Source: Corallochytrium limacisporum (lineage: Eukaryota > Opisthokonta). From it: a DNA stretch of 49,450 nt. Location of the stretch: contig PDIP01000032.1 in assembly GCA_002811645.1 (NCBI GenBank), positions 150,979 to 200,428 on the forward strand, written 5' to 3'. Every line of letters starts with the position of its first letter. The first letter of the stretch is position 1. Shown here in pieces: positions 1 through 10,931 of this stretch. A program made the position numbers and the translations under genes. The notes beneath the pieces are model-generated. The model saw only the letters and a program-made list of their open reading frames with translations. It ran no database searches and was not told the DNA's origin.

Positions 1-1446
1 GGGGGGGGAGGAAGAGAACGGGATTACGGAAGCACAAAAGCGGGGAGCGGGAAAGAGAGAAGGGGGGGGGAGTGAGATGGGGGACCTCTCCCTCCATTAA
101 GGAGTCTTTCTGAAGAAACGTGGAGGCCTTGCTCACCACCGCGGAGAGGGGGGGGGAACGGGTATCCGTACTGCCAGGGATACCCAGCGTCGCCTGTTGA
201 CCACATTCCCTCTTCCTTCGGGGGCCCCTTCGATTTGCATTGTTTCGCATCGGCGGGGATCATTTGTGCCTGAACGAATAAAGCCAGTGTACGAGCACCC
301 TAATCGTCGTTGAAAACAATTTTTTTCTTTTCCTGGATTGCTATCCCCTATCAGTCCGTGGTATGTTCCACTGCGACGCACTGACGACGATGTTGTTTCA
401 CTGTATTCTCTCTTGGGTTATATCGTGGATCACCCAGCCTGATTAGCTATCTTTGTCGGCCGACTAAGAGACAAAATCTGCCGCCCTGCTTCTCGCTCTT
501 CCTTTCGATGATCCGGGGATGGATGCCTCCTTTGTGATTGTTCCGCCGGCCGTATCCTGCCCCCATCGCCTGGACTGGAGAAGGAACGCGAGTGACTGTG
601 TGCGATGGCCCGTTAGGGACACAAACATGGGTAATACCTACCTACCTTTTTTTAACCCCCAACATTGGAAACTCAAGTAGAATGTCACCAGAAAAGAATA
701 TCTTCTTTTTGACGTACTTGCGCTCTGTGCCTCCTGCAACCGCTCTGAACTGCTTCGCCGGGGGTGGGGGGAGAGCGGAGTCAGGTATATAAATCGGCTC
801 CCCCGTTGGTACGCGAACGTCTCCAGGAACCATGCACGCACGGCGCGGGCCCGGAAGCTAGAGAGCGAGCAGAGGAAAGACGAGCAGGGGATCAGATCCC
901 CCGGGACCTTTTGTGCTCTCCTTCTTTCAGTGTTTACGCATTTGCTAGGCAGCAGCGCGACTGCCTGCTCTCTCGCATATTTATCAGAACTCGTGGACCT
1001 TTTAGTCGGATGTCTTTTCTCTCCCTGAGTCACTCCTGCACCACTGTTGCTGCGCGCAGCCATGATGATGATAAAATCGGGAATGATATAAAGGAGAACG
1101 TTAAAAAGTACAAATAGTGGGAACTGCTTGTCCGTTCACCACCACGGGGGGGGGGTCCACGAGAAGGGGAGGGGAAGCGCCGTAGTGACACGCTGTGCGA
1201 TGAAACTTCTGCCGTGTATTCATCAGAAGAAACAGACCATGATGCCAATCGATACAAAGTTAGAAACAGCGGTAACGCTCTCTTTTGGGCAAGAAGTTAT
1301 CGCGAAGTCATTATACGTCTCAATTGCTAGACTTTGGACGGTGCCTCAGCCGAGGGATGGGCGTGGATTTATTTTGTTGACTTTGCCTAACTAAAAGTTA
1401 CAATGATATGGATATGTGGTTGTCTGACGACTAAGCATGCAATACC
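1..1446. other. Left-edge region downstream of PYC, no recognisable gene
   Basis: No protein family is recognisable on either strand. There are G runs of 8-10 at the first bases and near 62-70, 148-156 and 1146-1155. A TATA-like element (TATATAAAT) sits at 786-794 on the plus strand. A 64-codon plus-strand ORF runs from an ATG at 1200 to a stop at 1394, which is 52 bp from the PYC stop. It could be a small gene or a transcript tail. It has no recognisable domain, so I do not call it as a gene. Confidence 0.5.
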
Positions 1447-4400
1447 TTAGGCATCGACCATCTCGCAAATGAGATCATTGGCCTGCAGTTCATCGCCTTG
1501 TTCCACAGAAACCTTGGTGATGGAACCCTTGAATGGAGCAGTAACCACAGTCTCCATCTTCATGGCACTCAAGATGGCCAGAGGATCGCCCTTGCCGAGC
1601 TTATCACCGACCTTCACCTTCACGCTCAGCACGGAGCCAGGCATGGGGGCACCGATTGATCCCTTGTTGCCCTTATCGGCCTGTTCGCGGTTACCGAGGT
1701 GGGCACCAGCTGTCTTGTCCATGATATGAATGCTACGGGGCTGACCATTGACCTCAAAGTACAGCTCCCGCTGGCCGCGAGCGTCAACATCACCGATGGC
1801 CTTCAGAGTGATATGCAGAGTCTTACCCTTCTGGATCTCAATCTCAATCTCCTGGTGCCGCGTCATACCCTTGAAAAAGGTGGCAGTGTCCACCTTGGAC
1901 ACATCACCGTACTCCTTGCGGAAGGCGATGTACTCGTCGGTTACCGCCGGGTACAGAGCATAGTTGAGAGCATCCGTCTCCCAGATAGTCTTGTTGTAGT
2001 AGTTGGCGAAGTGGTCTTCCTTGATCTTCTTCTTGATGGCATCAAAGTCCACAGGGGGGAGGTCGGCACCCGGCCGGCCACTGTAGACAGTGCGACTGCC
2101 CACAACCGTCTCCGCCAGGGCCTGCGGGAACCCGTTTGGCGGTTGACCAATCAGTCCCTGGAAGAATTCAATCACAGAATTGGGGAAGTTCAAACTGGCT
2201 GCCCTGTCGTTAAGCTGCTCCACCGTTTCAATCTTGTTTTGCACCATAAACTGAGCGAGGTCGCCGACAATCTTCGAAGAAGGAGTCACTTTGACCAGGT
2301 CACCGAGCGCAATGTTCGCAACAGCGTATGCCTTCTTGATCTGGTTCCACTCGTGTAGGAGACCCAAAGAGAACGCCTGGAACTGGAGGTTGGTATACTG
2401 ACCGCCAGGAATCTCGTGTTCGTAAACGTCGGAAGAACCGCTCTTCATGGACTGGGTGCACTCGAATGGAGCGTAGAGACGGCGAACACCTTCGAAATAG
2501 TTGGAGATGTTGGTCAGATGCTCTGAGTCGAGACCAGTGTCGTAGCCTTCGGCCTTCAGCAGGGCGTTCAGCGCACCAATGGAAGGCTGGGAGGTCATGC
2601 CGGACATGGAATCGACGGCAGCATCGACGGCATCGGCACCGGACTGAATGCAAGCGACCATGGAGGCTACACCAGCACCGGCAGTATCATGAGTGTGGAC
2701 ATGGATCGGAATCTCTGGGAACTCCTCACGGAGAGCACCCACCAGCAGTCGAGCACCATTCGGCTTCAGTAGACCGGCCATGTCTTTGATACACAACACA
2801 TGAGCGCCACCGCTGACCAATTTACGAGCAAAGTCCAGGTAGTAGTCCAGCGTGTACACGGAGCCCTTGCGAGGATTGGCAACATCGCCAGTGTAACAGA
2901 TGGCGGCCTCGACGATACCACCAGCCTGGTTAACGGCATCCATTCCGACTTGGATGTTGGGGTAGTAGTTGAGGGAGTCAAACACACGGAAGACATCCAT
3001 GCCGTGCTCCTTTGCTTCCTTGCAAAACTTGTAGACGACATTATCAGCGTAGTTGGTGTATCCGACAGCGTTGGCACCGCGCAGCAGCATGCTGAAAGGG
3101 ACATTGGGGATGCGCTCACGAAGACGGATCAGACGATCCCAGGGATCCTCACGGAGGAAGCGGAGAGCAACATCATAGGTGGCACCACCCCAGCATTCAA
3201 GGGCGTAGGCACCTCCCATGGTCTGGGCCATATACGGAGCAATGGTCAGCATATCGGCGGTACGCATACGAGTGGCCAGAAGGGATTGGTGTGCATCACG
3301 GAGCGTGGTGTCCATCATGAGGGCCTGCCCGTTCTTACGACGATTGCGGACTTCCTTGGCAAAGGCCTCGGGTCCGTCTTGAAGGAAAATGTCACGCAAA
3401 CCTTCCGGGCGCTTGGTTGAGGGCACAATTGGCACGTCAACCTTGACATCACCAATCACGGCGTCCGGAACACCCAAGGGCATCATGGGCCCGTTTACAG
3501 TGGTCTCACCAATGAAGTGAAGAAGGCGCTGGGCGCGGTTCTGGCTCATCTGGTCGTCGGTAGGGCGCGTGAGGTCAGGGTGGGTTCCGATAAAATCTGT
3601 GGTGACAGCACCATCCACGAAATCCGGATGGTTCAACACATTGTAGATGAAGGGAATGTTGGTCTTCACGCCACGGATGCGGAATTCGGACAGAGCACGG
3701 CTCAGCTTGCGGCAAGCCTCTTGGTGGGTCTTACCACGGGAGATGACCTTTACCAGCAGAGAATCGTAGAAAGGAGTAATGATGGAACCCGAGAACCCGG
3801 AACCGGCGTCGAGACGGATACCCATGCCCTCACCGGCGCGGTAGTGGCTGATGCGGCCAGTGTCTGGGCGGAAGTCTTGCGAGGGATCTTCCGTGGTCAC
3901 ACGGGCCTGGATGGCATTCCCGCGGCACTCGATGGTGTCCTGAGACAGACCGAGCTCGCTCAGACTCTTGCCAGATGCCACACCAATCTGTGTCTGCACC
4001 AAATCCACTCCAGTAACTTCTTCGGTCACGGTGTGTTCGACCTGCAGACGGGCATTAACTTCAATGAAGTAGTAGTTACCGTTCTTGTCCAGCAAGTATT
4101 CCACAGTACCCGCATTATAGTATCCGGCGTGCTGGGCCAGCTTGACCGCATCCTTGAGCATGCTCTCACGCACCACGGGGTCCAAATCCATAGCCGGCGC
4201 CAGTTCAATGACCTTTTGGTGACGACGCTGCACACTACAGTCACGCTCGTAGAGGTGAACAACGTTGCCGTACTCATCACCCATGACCTGCACCTCAATA
4301 TGACGCGGCTTCTCGATAAACTTTTCAATAAACACAGAACCGTTGCCAAAGGCAGCGAGGGCCTCAGAGGTGGCACGTTCAAAGGCGTCAGCGTACTCGG

Positions 4401-5070
4401 ACTCGCTGTTAACAATGCGCATACCACGACCACCGCCGCCGTAGGCAGCCTTCAGAATGACGGGGAATCCAGCTTCCTGGCAGAACTTCAGGCCACTGGC
4501 AGCATTAGTGATAGCTTCCGGGGTACCGGGAACGGTCTGTACCCCGGCAGCTTCAGCAATCTTACGGGCCTCGGTCTTGTCTCCCATCTTAAAAATGGCA
4601 TCCGGTGAAGGACCGATGAACTTAATACCGGCTTTCGTACATTCACGGGCAAAGTCGCTACGCTCAGATAGGAAGCCATATCCGGGATGAATGGCATCGA
4701 CATCGTTTGCGGCAGCGAGTGCGACAATTTCCTTGATGTTCAGGTAGGCTTCGACGGGTGCGAGACCCTGACCAACCATGTAGGCCTCATCAGCCTTCTG
4801 GCGGTGCATGCTGCGAGAGTCTTCCTTGGAGTAGATGGCAACCGTACGGATGCCCATTTCAGTGGCGGCGCGCATCACACGGATGGCAATCTCACCACGG
4901 TTGGCAATCATGATCTTCTTGATTTCGCGAGGGCTTCCCGCGAGGTCTTCGGCTTTCCCGCTAATGTAACGCCTGCTTGTGGAGTTGCACAGTGTTGGCC
5001 GAAGTGCGCGAACAGCAACACCCGGCCAGACACCTGGTCTGGCACGGAACAATACAGCAGCAGAAGCCAT
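1447..5070 (-). CDS. PYC: Pyruvate carboxylase, putatively mitochondrial
   Basis: This biotin enzyme carboxylates pyruvate to oxaloacetate using ATP and bicarbonate, and so refills the TCA cycle. The single uninterrupted exon encodes about 1207 residues, the usual family length. In order it has a biotin carboxylase domain (from IMIANRGEIAIRV, about residues 50-500, with the Gly-rich AAYGGGGRGM ATP loop), a carboxyltransferase TIM barrel (from about 580, DTTLRDAHQSLLATR), the central PC domain, and a biotinyl domain with the AMKME motif whose lysine is near residue 1171. I chose the ATG at 5070, a good context (aaacaATGgc); an upstream in-frame extension of 21 codons also exists. The first ~40 residues are Arg/Ala/Ser-rich with almost no acidic residues and read like a mitochondrial presequence, unlike the cytosolic yeast isozymes. 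Targeting is inferred; the enzyme identity is certain. Confidence 0.96.
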   Translation of the reverse strand: MASAAVLFRARPGVWPGVAVRALRPTLCNSTSRRYISGKAEDLAGSPREIKKIMIANRGEIAIRVMRAATEMGIRTVAIYSKEDSRSMHRQKADEAYMVGQGLAPVEAYLNIKEIVALAAANDVDAIHPGYGFLSERSDFARECTKAGIKFIGPSPDAIFKMGDKTEARKIAEAAGVQTVPGTPEAITNAASGLKFCQEAGFPVILKAAYGGGGRGMRIVNSESEYADAFERATSEALAAFGNGSVFIEKFIEKPRHIEVQVMGDEYGNVVHLYERDCSVQRRHQKVIELAPAMDLDPVVRESMLKDAVKLAQHAGYYNAGTVEYLLDKNGNYYFIEVNARLQVEHTVTEEVTGVDLVQTQIGVASGKSLSELGLSQDTIECRGNAIQARVTTEDPSQDFRPDTGRISHYRAGEGMGIRLDAGSGFSGSIITPFYDSLLVKVISRGKTHQEACRKLSRALSEFRIRGVKTNIPFIYNVLNHPDFVDGAVTTDFIGTHPDLTRPTDDQMSQNRAQRLLHFIGETTVNGPMMPLGVPDAVIGDVKVDVPIVPSTKRPEGLRDIFLQDGPEAFAKEVRNRRKNGQALMMDTTLRDAHQSLLATRMRTADMLTIAPYMAQTMGGAYALECWGGATYDVALRFLREDPWDRLIRLRERIPNVPFSMLLRGANAVGYTNYADNVVYKFCKEAKEHGMDVFRVFDSLNYYPNIQVGMDAVNQAGGIVEAAICYTGDVANPRKGSVYTLDYYLDFARKLVSGGAHVLCIKDMAGLLKPNGARLLVGALREEFPEIPIHVHTHDTAGAGVASMVACIQSGADAVDAAVDSMSGMTSQPSIGALNALLKAEGYDTGLDSEHLTNISNYFEGVRRLYAPFECTQSMKSGSSDVYEHEIPGGQYTNLQFQAFSLGLLHEWNQIKKAYAVANIALGDLVKVTPSSKIVGDLAQFMVQNKIETVEQLNDRAASLNFPNSVIEFFQGLIGQPPNGFPQALAETVVGSRTVYSGRPGADLPPVDFDAIKKKIKEDHFANYYNKTIWETDALNYALYPAVTDEYIAFRKEYGDVSKVDTATFFKGMTRHQEIEIEIQKGKTLHITLKAIGDVDARGQRELYFEVNGQPRSIHIMDKTAGAHLGNREQADKGNKGSIGAPMPGSVLSVKVKVGDKLGKGDPLAILSAMKMETVVTAPFKGSITKVSVEQGDELQANDLICEMVDA

Positions 5071-7178
5071 TGTTTGCGGTGATAAACAACGGAACCTTCT
5101 ACCTACTGTATGATATTGTTGTGATGAGATCAATGATCATCGCACTAGCGGGTCATGCTGCGATGTGTTATGTACCACTACTTCTGGGTAAGATGAAAAC
5201 CGCAGAGAAGAGGCCGTGGACTCTGGTCACAGACGGCGGATCGTGCAAAAGAGTCCCCGATTCGAAGCCATAGTAGAATATACACGTCCGTCCATATCAT
5301 CTGTACGGCCCAGGAACCCCTTTCTGCAATATGTGAAGAGAAGAAGGGGGGGCCAATTAGGCACTGCTGATGATGCGATTCGCGATCTCAGGGCGCAATA
5401 TTGAAACGGCGGCCCACTGTTCGGTTCAAACTGTTTTGCCAACAAACCATTGGTCCGAGATTTCGAAACGCACCTCATCAGCACGCTTGCAGGCTGGCTG
5501 TAGCCCGTTTCGCTCCGCTCATTCTCGGAGAGAGATGGAGAGCGACGATAGCCAACACCAGAAGTTTGGTCATTCAAAACCTGAACCCAGGGGCATCAAT
5601 AGCGGCAAGAGAACCCCTTTTTATGAATGCAGTCCTGTCCCCAACATCAACACAGAGTCATACTGCACGCCGCGTTTGCAACCGACACATCAACACCGCC
5701 ACCAAGAACCTGTCATCGAGTCTACAGACATGCATCAAACTGACATCCACAACTCATCAATTCCTCCTTCACTAATCTTCGTTATCTCTTGTCTTTTGGC
5801 GAAGATGCTCGCGAGGTGGCCAATTTCCCCGTGGTTTTCCTTTCAGGATCGATGACGTTCGGTGTGTCGTTGTTTTGATTTTGGGTTCCACTCGTGGACC
5901 TGCCACAACGGACTTAGTATGTGTCCCTCATGTCCCAGAGAAATGGAAGTGGACGAAGGGCTCGATTACTCAGTGTAAGCACGCGATGTTGTTTTCTGAC
6001 CGCCATTCGAACTCAGCGAGTTCTGACTACGACAATGCAAATTCTCTGCGTGAAGGTCTGTCACGACATTGCGAATTCTTTGTATTAAAGTCTGCCACAG
6101 TTCGTTTGTTTTGGTTTCCCTTCGCCTGGGTCCCGAAGTTATGCCTTCGAACGTAGAATTTTTCGCAGCGAATCCCCCAGAACAAAAAAAAAAACCAGAA
6201 CTCGTAACCTGTTGCGCTACTTCAGCAGTTCCAGCGGGGAAGCGGGCTAATTTTGTCCATGAGAAAAGTCAGTATTTCTACCGCTGCCGACATACCTACG
6301 ACACTGACACCAGCCCACCCAAATATTATAAAGGGGAAGAGACGGAAGAATTCTTGAAGTGTCGGTGTTCGAATATTGCAGAGTTGTTCTAATTTCTAAA
6401 TGCAAAATAAAGGAGTCATAAATGCCACGGGACATGTGGCTCTCGCAGTGCTGCAGGCATGAATATGTCCCTTGCAGCTCCGCCCGTCCCCACAGCAGCA
6501 GGAGGGAGGACCCTGTGGGTGTATCAGAGAGGCGATCGTTATTGACAAGTCACACGAAGAGGTGAACTTGTAGTCGGATAGGCCCGCCTCCCTGATGAGC
6601 ATTGTTGTTCCTTTTCACTGTGTACCGCAGCGATTGAAATTCGACCAGTGGGACGGCATTTTGTGGACGTATGTCTATGAAGTCCGAGTTTGCCAGGGGT
6701 TTGGACCACCCTGGTGACACTCAGGAACTTCGCCCCCTGCTGAATACAACAATACATGCTTTGTTTTCCTATTCCCTCCCCAGCGGAGCGGGGCCCCTAT
6801 ATTTTCTCATGTCAAACATTTCTGGTGGGCTCGGTGGGTGCTGTTTGCTGCAGAGGCTGGGCATCAGTCCTTGATCCCAGAAGTTGAAAACACGGTCTGG
6901 ACTACGGATGTTGGTAGCCAGAGAAAAGTGGCTATGTGGCACACTGGGGGAGACACACGTATTTTCGGGTCTATCTAGTGTGCGGAGGCCGGGATCCACG
7001 GGCCCTTTGTTCTCATAGTTCCCGCTAAGAGAACCATCACGCGGCTATCGCCTACCCCTTGGGGTCATAAGGGCGACCACAGGGACTGAAAATACACATG
7101 ATTTGACGATTTTTGTGGAACTGGCTTTAGAAATTTTGTTGTTTCAATTGGAAATGCCGTATTGCGGTGGGGAGACTG

Positions 7179-7205
7179 AACTGGTGAGAAGTGTTCTCAC
7201 CAGTT
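7179..7205. repeat. Perfect inverted repeat, 12-bp arms and 3-nt loop
   Basis: AACTGGTGAGAA (7179-7190) is followed by GTG and then by its exact reverse complement TTCTCACCAGTT (7194-7205). It lies in a long gene-free divergent region. It could be a hairpin in a non-coding transcript, a cruciform or a dimeric protein-binding site. The repeat itself is certain; its role is unknown. Confidence 0.85.
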
Positions 7206-7549
7206 GACTCGAAGCTGTTTACTTCGTCGTGCCTAAGGAGCTAGGAACCAGAACTCCCCTCGCTCGAAATAAACACCGACACGTAATATGTGTGCAACGA
7301 ACGACGAGGGATCAAAGAGGTATCCCTGATCATGGGTATGGATGCGCTCCAAAGGAGCAACGAGAGGAGGGATGGACTTATTAGGCATCGAACATGCGCA
7401 CATTTTGTTTTCTTGCTTGTTAGAATTTTGCTGGTGATATCCATACCGGCACAGTAAGCACGGTACGGGGCATACCATACTATGGTAGGGTGATCTGTAA
7501 CTATCGACGCAGTGGATGATGATGGCAGATCAAAGGTGGAGAGAGTTAA

Positions 7550-7565
7550 CCCCCCCCCCGGGGGG
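7550..7565. repeat. C10G6 homopolymer palindrome
   Basis: Ten C are followed directly by six G, giving a self-complementary C6G6 core. It is one of three such C-run/G-run junctions in the window (the others are at 23487-23503 and 42687-42706), all in divergent intergenic DNA. Confidence 0.85.
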
Positions 7566-8130
7566 ACCTCATCGAGGACGGTGGTGAGTCTCGGGGTGCG
7601 TGGCGCAAGCGAAAGAGCTCCATCCGCCCCCTCGCAATATTGAGAACCCAGTCCCTGAGCTCCTACTTTTCTTCTCTCAATAGCCCAAGTATGGTAAGTT
7701 TATTTTTGGGGTACCTCTCGAAGGGGGCGGGCAGGGAAGAGAGGGAGTGAGGGTTCATTAAATAGGCCCCCGTTTAGGCAGCTGGCGACCGCGTAGCCCG
7801 TTTGTACGGTATACTTCCGGACATTTATGAACCTCGATCCGTCTCACGTTTGCCCGTCCGAACGGGCTGAATCCAAAACTTTTCTGAGGGTCTCTTGAAG
7901 CCGGTGCTCCGGAGAGTCGCCTGCGGAAACACGAACCCCGGCAGGCAGGCCTTCAGAGATTTCTTGTGCGCAAGGCGAATTAAGGAGGGCAGGCCTTGGG
8001 AGGGGCAGGCTCAGGGAAGCGACTTCTACACCTGTTTGGGACCCGAACGAAGTCTGCTTCCGCTTACGTGTTTTAGGAAGACTTACCTGAAGCATTCGAT
8101 CAGAAATGCATTTAGGGCAGGTATTGACGC

Positions 8131-9440
8131 ATGAGCGTAGCAACGGGAAATGTATCCACAGCGGTATTCCTCAGAAGCAAGCCCATGGGAGACCTGAGCG
8201 AGGTTCCGAATCTAGGTACGCTTGCCGCTCAGTTTGGTAGTAATCTCACTCTCTCACAGACATCATTCAGCAGTAAGGACTTGATAACCGTTGGTGATGC
8301 TTTCACTGACGAGGATTGTGTTACCATCGCAGCAATTATCGAAGAAAATCGGATGGCCGCCTGCAAGGCCCGATCGCGACCCCGAAACAAAGATTCTTCA
8401 TGAGCTGCAAAACTTTCCGAACGGGCCTTGATTATGGCTTTAAAAGCACTGAAGTACGCAAAGATGCTTGATCTCATTCTTGAAAGGAGTAAGTTTCTCG
8501 TACACTATCCCGATCTGTCAAATGATTAGAATTGGCTTCATGGGATGCTCTTCCCTGCAATCGTTTCCAGTGCGGTGACGACGGCGTCCGTGAAGAGCTA
8601 AATCCCAACGGTCGCTGTAAACAATTCTCTGTGGCCATACAGGAGCACCGAGTAAAACTTGCAGTAGCTCTAGCCAAGTCTCGGGTGGCATGGCAGGCGT
8701 CAACTATTCAGGATGTGCTGCCTGATGAGTATCAAAACAAGGAGTGCACTGGTGAGAAACAGTGGAGGTACATCTTGCTAGCGAATCCAATTCCACGAGC
8801 GCGCCTTCAAGAGACATTCGAGGCTGATGCGGGTACGTACGTGCCCTGGGACGAGTATCAGACCAATGGAGCGCAGTTGCGATCCTGGACAATCGATCCA
8901 CTGGATTCCCGTTGTCTGGCACTCACTCCCGACCTGGGTCCTGAAATTGAAACTCTGTCGGTCAACGAATTGACAGTAGCGATACTCGGCGATCGGGACG
9001 TGTCTCTGGCGCTTCACGCCCTGCTCAGTCCCCTGCCAGACGGCATGGATGGCACTTTTCAAAACGTGCTAATTTATGACGTAGGCAATGGTTCCATCCT
9101 TCCCGTGGGCAAGCTTCCTAATCTCAAGTACGCTGTTTACCTCAGCAACTCTCTGCATAAGGGGGAGACAGAACCAATTGTTCAGATGGTGTTGTCATCA
9201 TCCGAAAATACGCTTGCACTGCGACCTGTCCTGCCTGGTGTTGATTTTGGACAGGAAGACATCACGCAGAATGCACCCCATGTGCCTTGTTCGCCCATAA
9301 GCAATGGTTTCTACCTCGCTGATTTCATACCAAAACCTACTGCAGTCTCCATCAAAGTGCCACCGTCCACCAAGAAGTTCAGAAAGAAAAAGTCAAAGGT
9401 AACGTCCAAGTCGATGGTCAACCTGCAATGGCGATGGTAA
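8131..9440 (+). pseudogene. Decayed NSUN7-like RNA methyltransferase homologue
   Basis: The conceptual product follows the NSUN7 layout. An N-terminal part ends with ALIMALKALKYAKMLDLILE, then comes the block HRVKLAVALAKSRVAWQAST...ILPDE-like, then RDVSLALHALL, and a C-terminal segment LRPVLPG...SNGFYLADF. The reading frame is broken: an in-frame TGA at 8401-8403, a TAG at 8527-8529, and a frame change near 8555 after which about 300 codons stay open to a TAA at 9440. That second block has no nearby ATG. Its methyltransferase core is shortened to about 45 residues where the family has roughly 150, and the cysteine motif expected before the conserved Glu reads YLSNSL, with no Cys. I therefore infer a catalytically dead, disabled gene. 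An AATAAA follows at 9489, so it may still be transcribed. Family assignment is moderate; disablement could also reflect sequence error. Confidence 0.6.
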
Positions 9441-9530
9441 TGTGATCAAACACCATGAAGCACTTGTTGTCACTGAAGTAGTCTTAGGAAATAAATGTCT
9501 ATGCTGAAACACTTCGCCTACATCCAAAGC

Positions 9531-10484
9531 TCACTTGCGGGCTGTTGTTATTGCAGCTCCCAATTCATTTTCTAACAGCTTTGCCTCAGAGTCTCTTCCA
9601 CGTTTCTTCAAGTAGCTGGCATACGCGTTCAACAGATCCTCTGCTTCGTTAGCTTCCTCAAGTGACAGCAACCGTCCTTCATAGACGCCTTTCGCACTGC
9701 CATAGTATCCTTCAGTCAAAAGGGAAGAGTCATGGGCCGCATCCGCTCCCTTTGCGATTGCTGTCAGGATCACTCCAGCAAATGTGGACACGGCTTTCTC
9801 GCCGGCTTCGTTCCTCAGTTCGCCCACGGACTCTTCCATGATTTTCCTGTTCCCATCTAAGACGCTGACGGCTGCTTTCATAACAGTCGCTCCATGCAAG
9901 TCCGCGATCTTTGCTATATCGCCCTTTACGGACCCTTCGATGTTCGCCATCAGACATGAGCGTGCGACGTGTTCAATCGCTTCTTCGTCCTTGGAGGCTG
10001 CCACACTGTCAAACGCTTCCATTGCAGACGCTTGTGATCCCTCCAGCAAATCGCAACGGCCGAGCAGTGCTTTACCTAAGGAGGAATGTGTACCGGTTCC
10101 GCTCAGAATTCTTCTAACTAGATCATTCTTGTTGCTGCTGCTGGCAAGCAGTGCTAGATGTTGTTGGGAATCTTTGTCTAGAGCGCCAGACTTGTATAGC
10201 TTTGACAGAATGTTGAATGTGGTCTGGTGGTGTCCCTGCTGTGAGGAGATTTCGCATCCCACTTTTAGCGCATCTGTCTTGACTGGCATTTCATCCGGCA
10301 AGTTTTGCAAAATCTGCATAGCCCGTGTGTATTCTTGCCAAGCGAGGCCAGGTTTGCCATTCCTAAGTGCTTCATTTGCTGCTGCAATTTCGGGCAAGGT
10401 TTCTCCACCTGAGGAGAAGCTCCGCGTCCACAGTCGCCGTGATGCTGGACAACCGCGGCTGCTGAATGCTCGAAGTCCCAGCAT
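9531..10484 (-). CDS. Hypothetical mitochondrial helical-repeat (TPR-like) protein
   Basis: A single-exon ORF of 317 residues. The first ~28 residues (MLGLRAFSSRGCPASRRLWT, then RSFSSGG) are Arg/Ser-rich with no acidic residue and carry an R-2 style cleavage site, so mitochondrial import is likely. The rest is alpha-helical and alanine-rich, with paired-helix segments (NGKPGLAWQEYTRAMQIL; DLLNAYASYLKKRGRDSEAK) that resemble TPR units without matching a family I can name. TTC19-like or mitoribosome/assembly-factor roles are possible but unsupported. It is convergent with the NSUN7-like relic (90 bp) and divergent from NUDC (447 bp), with which it shares a promoter region holding C/G runs at 10672-10712. 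Confidence 0.75.
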   Translation of the reverse strand: MLGLRAFSSRGCPASRRLWTRSFSSGGETLPEIAAANEALRNGKPGLAWQEYTRAMQILQNLPDEMPVKTDALKVGCEISSQQGHHQTTFNILSKLYKSGALDKDSQQHLALLASSSNKNDLVRRILSGTGTHSSLGKALLGRCDLLEGSQASAMEAFDSVAASKDEEAIEHVARSCLMANIEGSVKGDIAKIADLHGATVMKAAVSVLDGNRKIMEESVGELRNEAGEKAVSTFAGVILTAIAKGADAAHDSSLLTEGYYGSAKGVYEGRLLSLEEANEAEDLLNAYASYLKKRGRDSEAKLLENELGAAITTARK

Positions 10485-10931
10485 ACTGTTCCTTGGTCAC
10501 CATTCGTCTACGAGAGCATGCTGACGTTAGAAGAGCGATGTTTCGTGTTCCAACGCTGTCCCAAAGTAGTTGTCTTGTGAGCTCAGCCGTGACGCAACTC
10601 TTGAGGGCTGAGTGGAGAAATTCCAGTGGAGAGTCTCACCAGAACAGGAGCACAGGAGGAGCAGGGAGGGACACCCCCACCCCCTCTCCCTCCCTCCCTC
10701 GAAAGAGGGGGGTGCGCTATGCAAAGTAGCTGGTTTCTCGATGGCCTGGTCTAATTTGGTGACCCGCGCTGCACATGTTCTAAGCCATTGCCTACGGTAC
10801 TGTGCAGTAGGTTATGAAGACGACCTTTTCTTCTTGGTACTTGGGCTCTGCATGAAGAAATAATTCACTGACTGGGACACAGAATCTTCATAAATACTTT
10901 CTAAATTGTAGATATTACAATTCAGAACACT
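10485..10931. promoter_or_regulatory. Shared divergent promoter region with C/G tract
   Basis: 447 bp separate the ATGs of two divergent genes. It holds a C-rich tract at 10672-10700 that runs into GAAA and then a G-run (CCCTC-GAAA-GAGGG at 10696-10709), which could form a short hairpin. No gene is seen. Bidirectional promoter function is inferred from position only. Confidence 0.5.

Larger units (their letters stand above)
5071..8130. other. 3.1-kb divergent intergenic region (PYC / NSUN7-like)
   Basis: No recognisable gene was found on either strand. Only short unrelated ORFs occur. The region carries an oligo-G stretch near 5346-5352, an A-run near 6184-6194, a perfect 12-bp hairpin at 7179-7205 and a C10G6 palindromic run at 7550-7565. 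It presumably contains the PYC promoter at its left end. Confidence 0.6.

Noticed and set aside
3517-4608. Long plus-strand open frame antisense to pyruvate carboxylase
   Set aside because: It is a codon-usage shadow of a real coding region and resembles no family.
8489-8570. GTAAGT at 8489 with acceptor-like TTTCCAG at 8570 or ATTAG at 8529, as an intron rescuing the NSUN7-like frame
   Set aside because: The TTTCCAG acceptor leaves the frame wrong. The 8529 acceptor makes a 41-bp intron that restores frame but removes residues (to MLF) that fit the family layout, and it does not remove the TGA at 8401.
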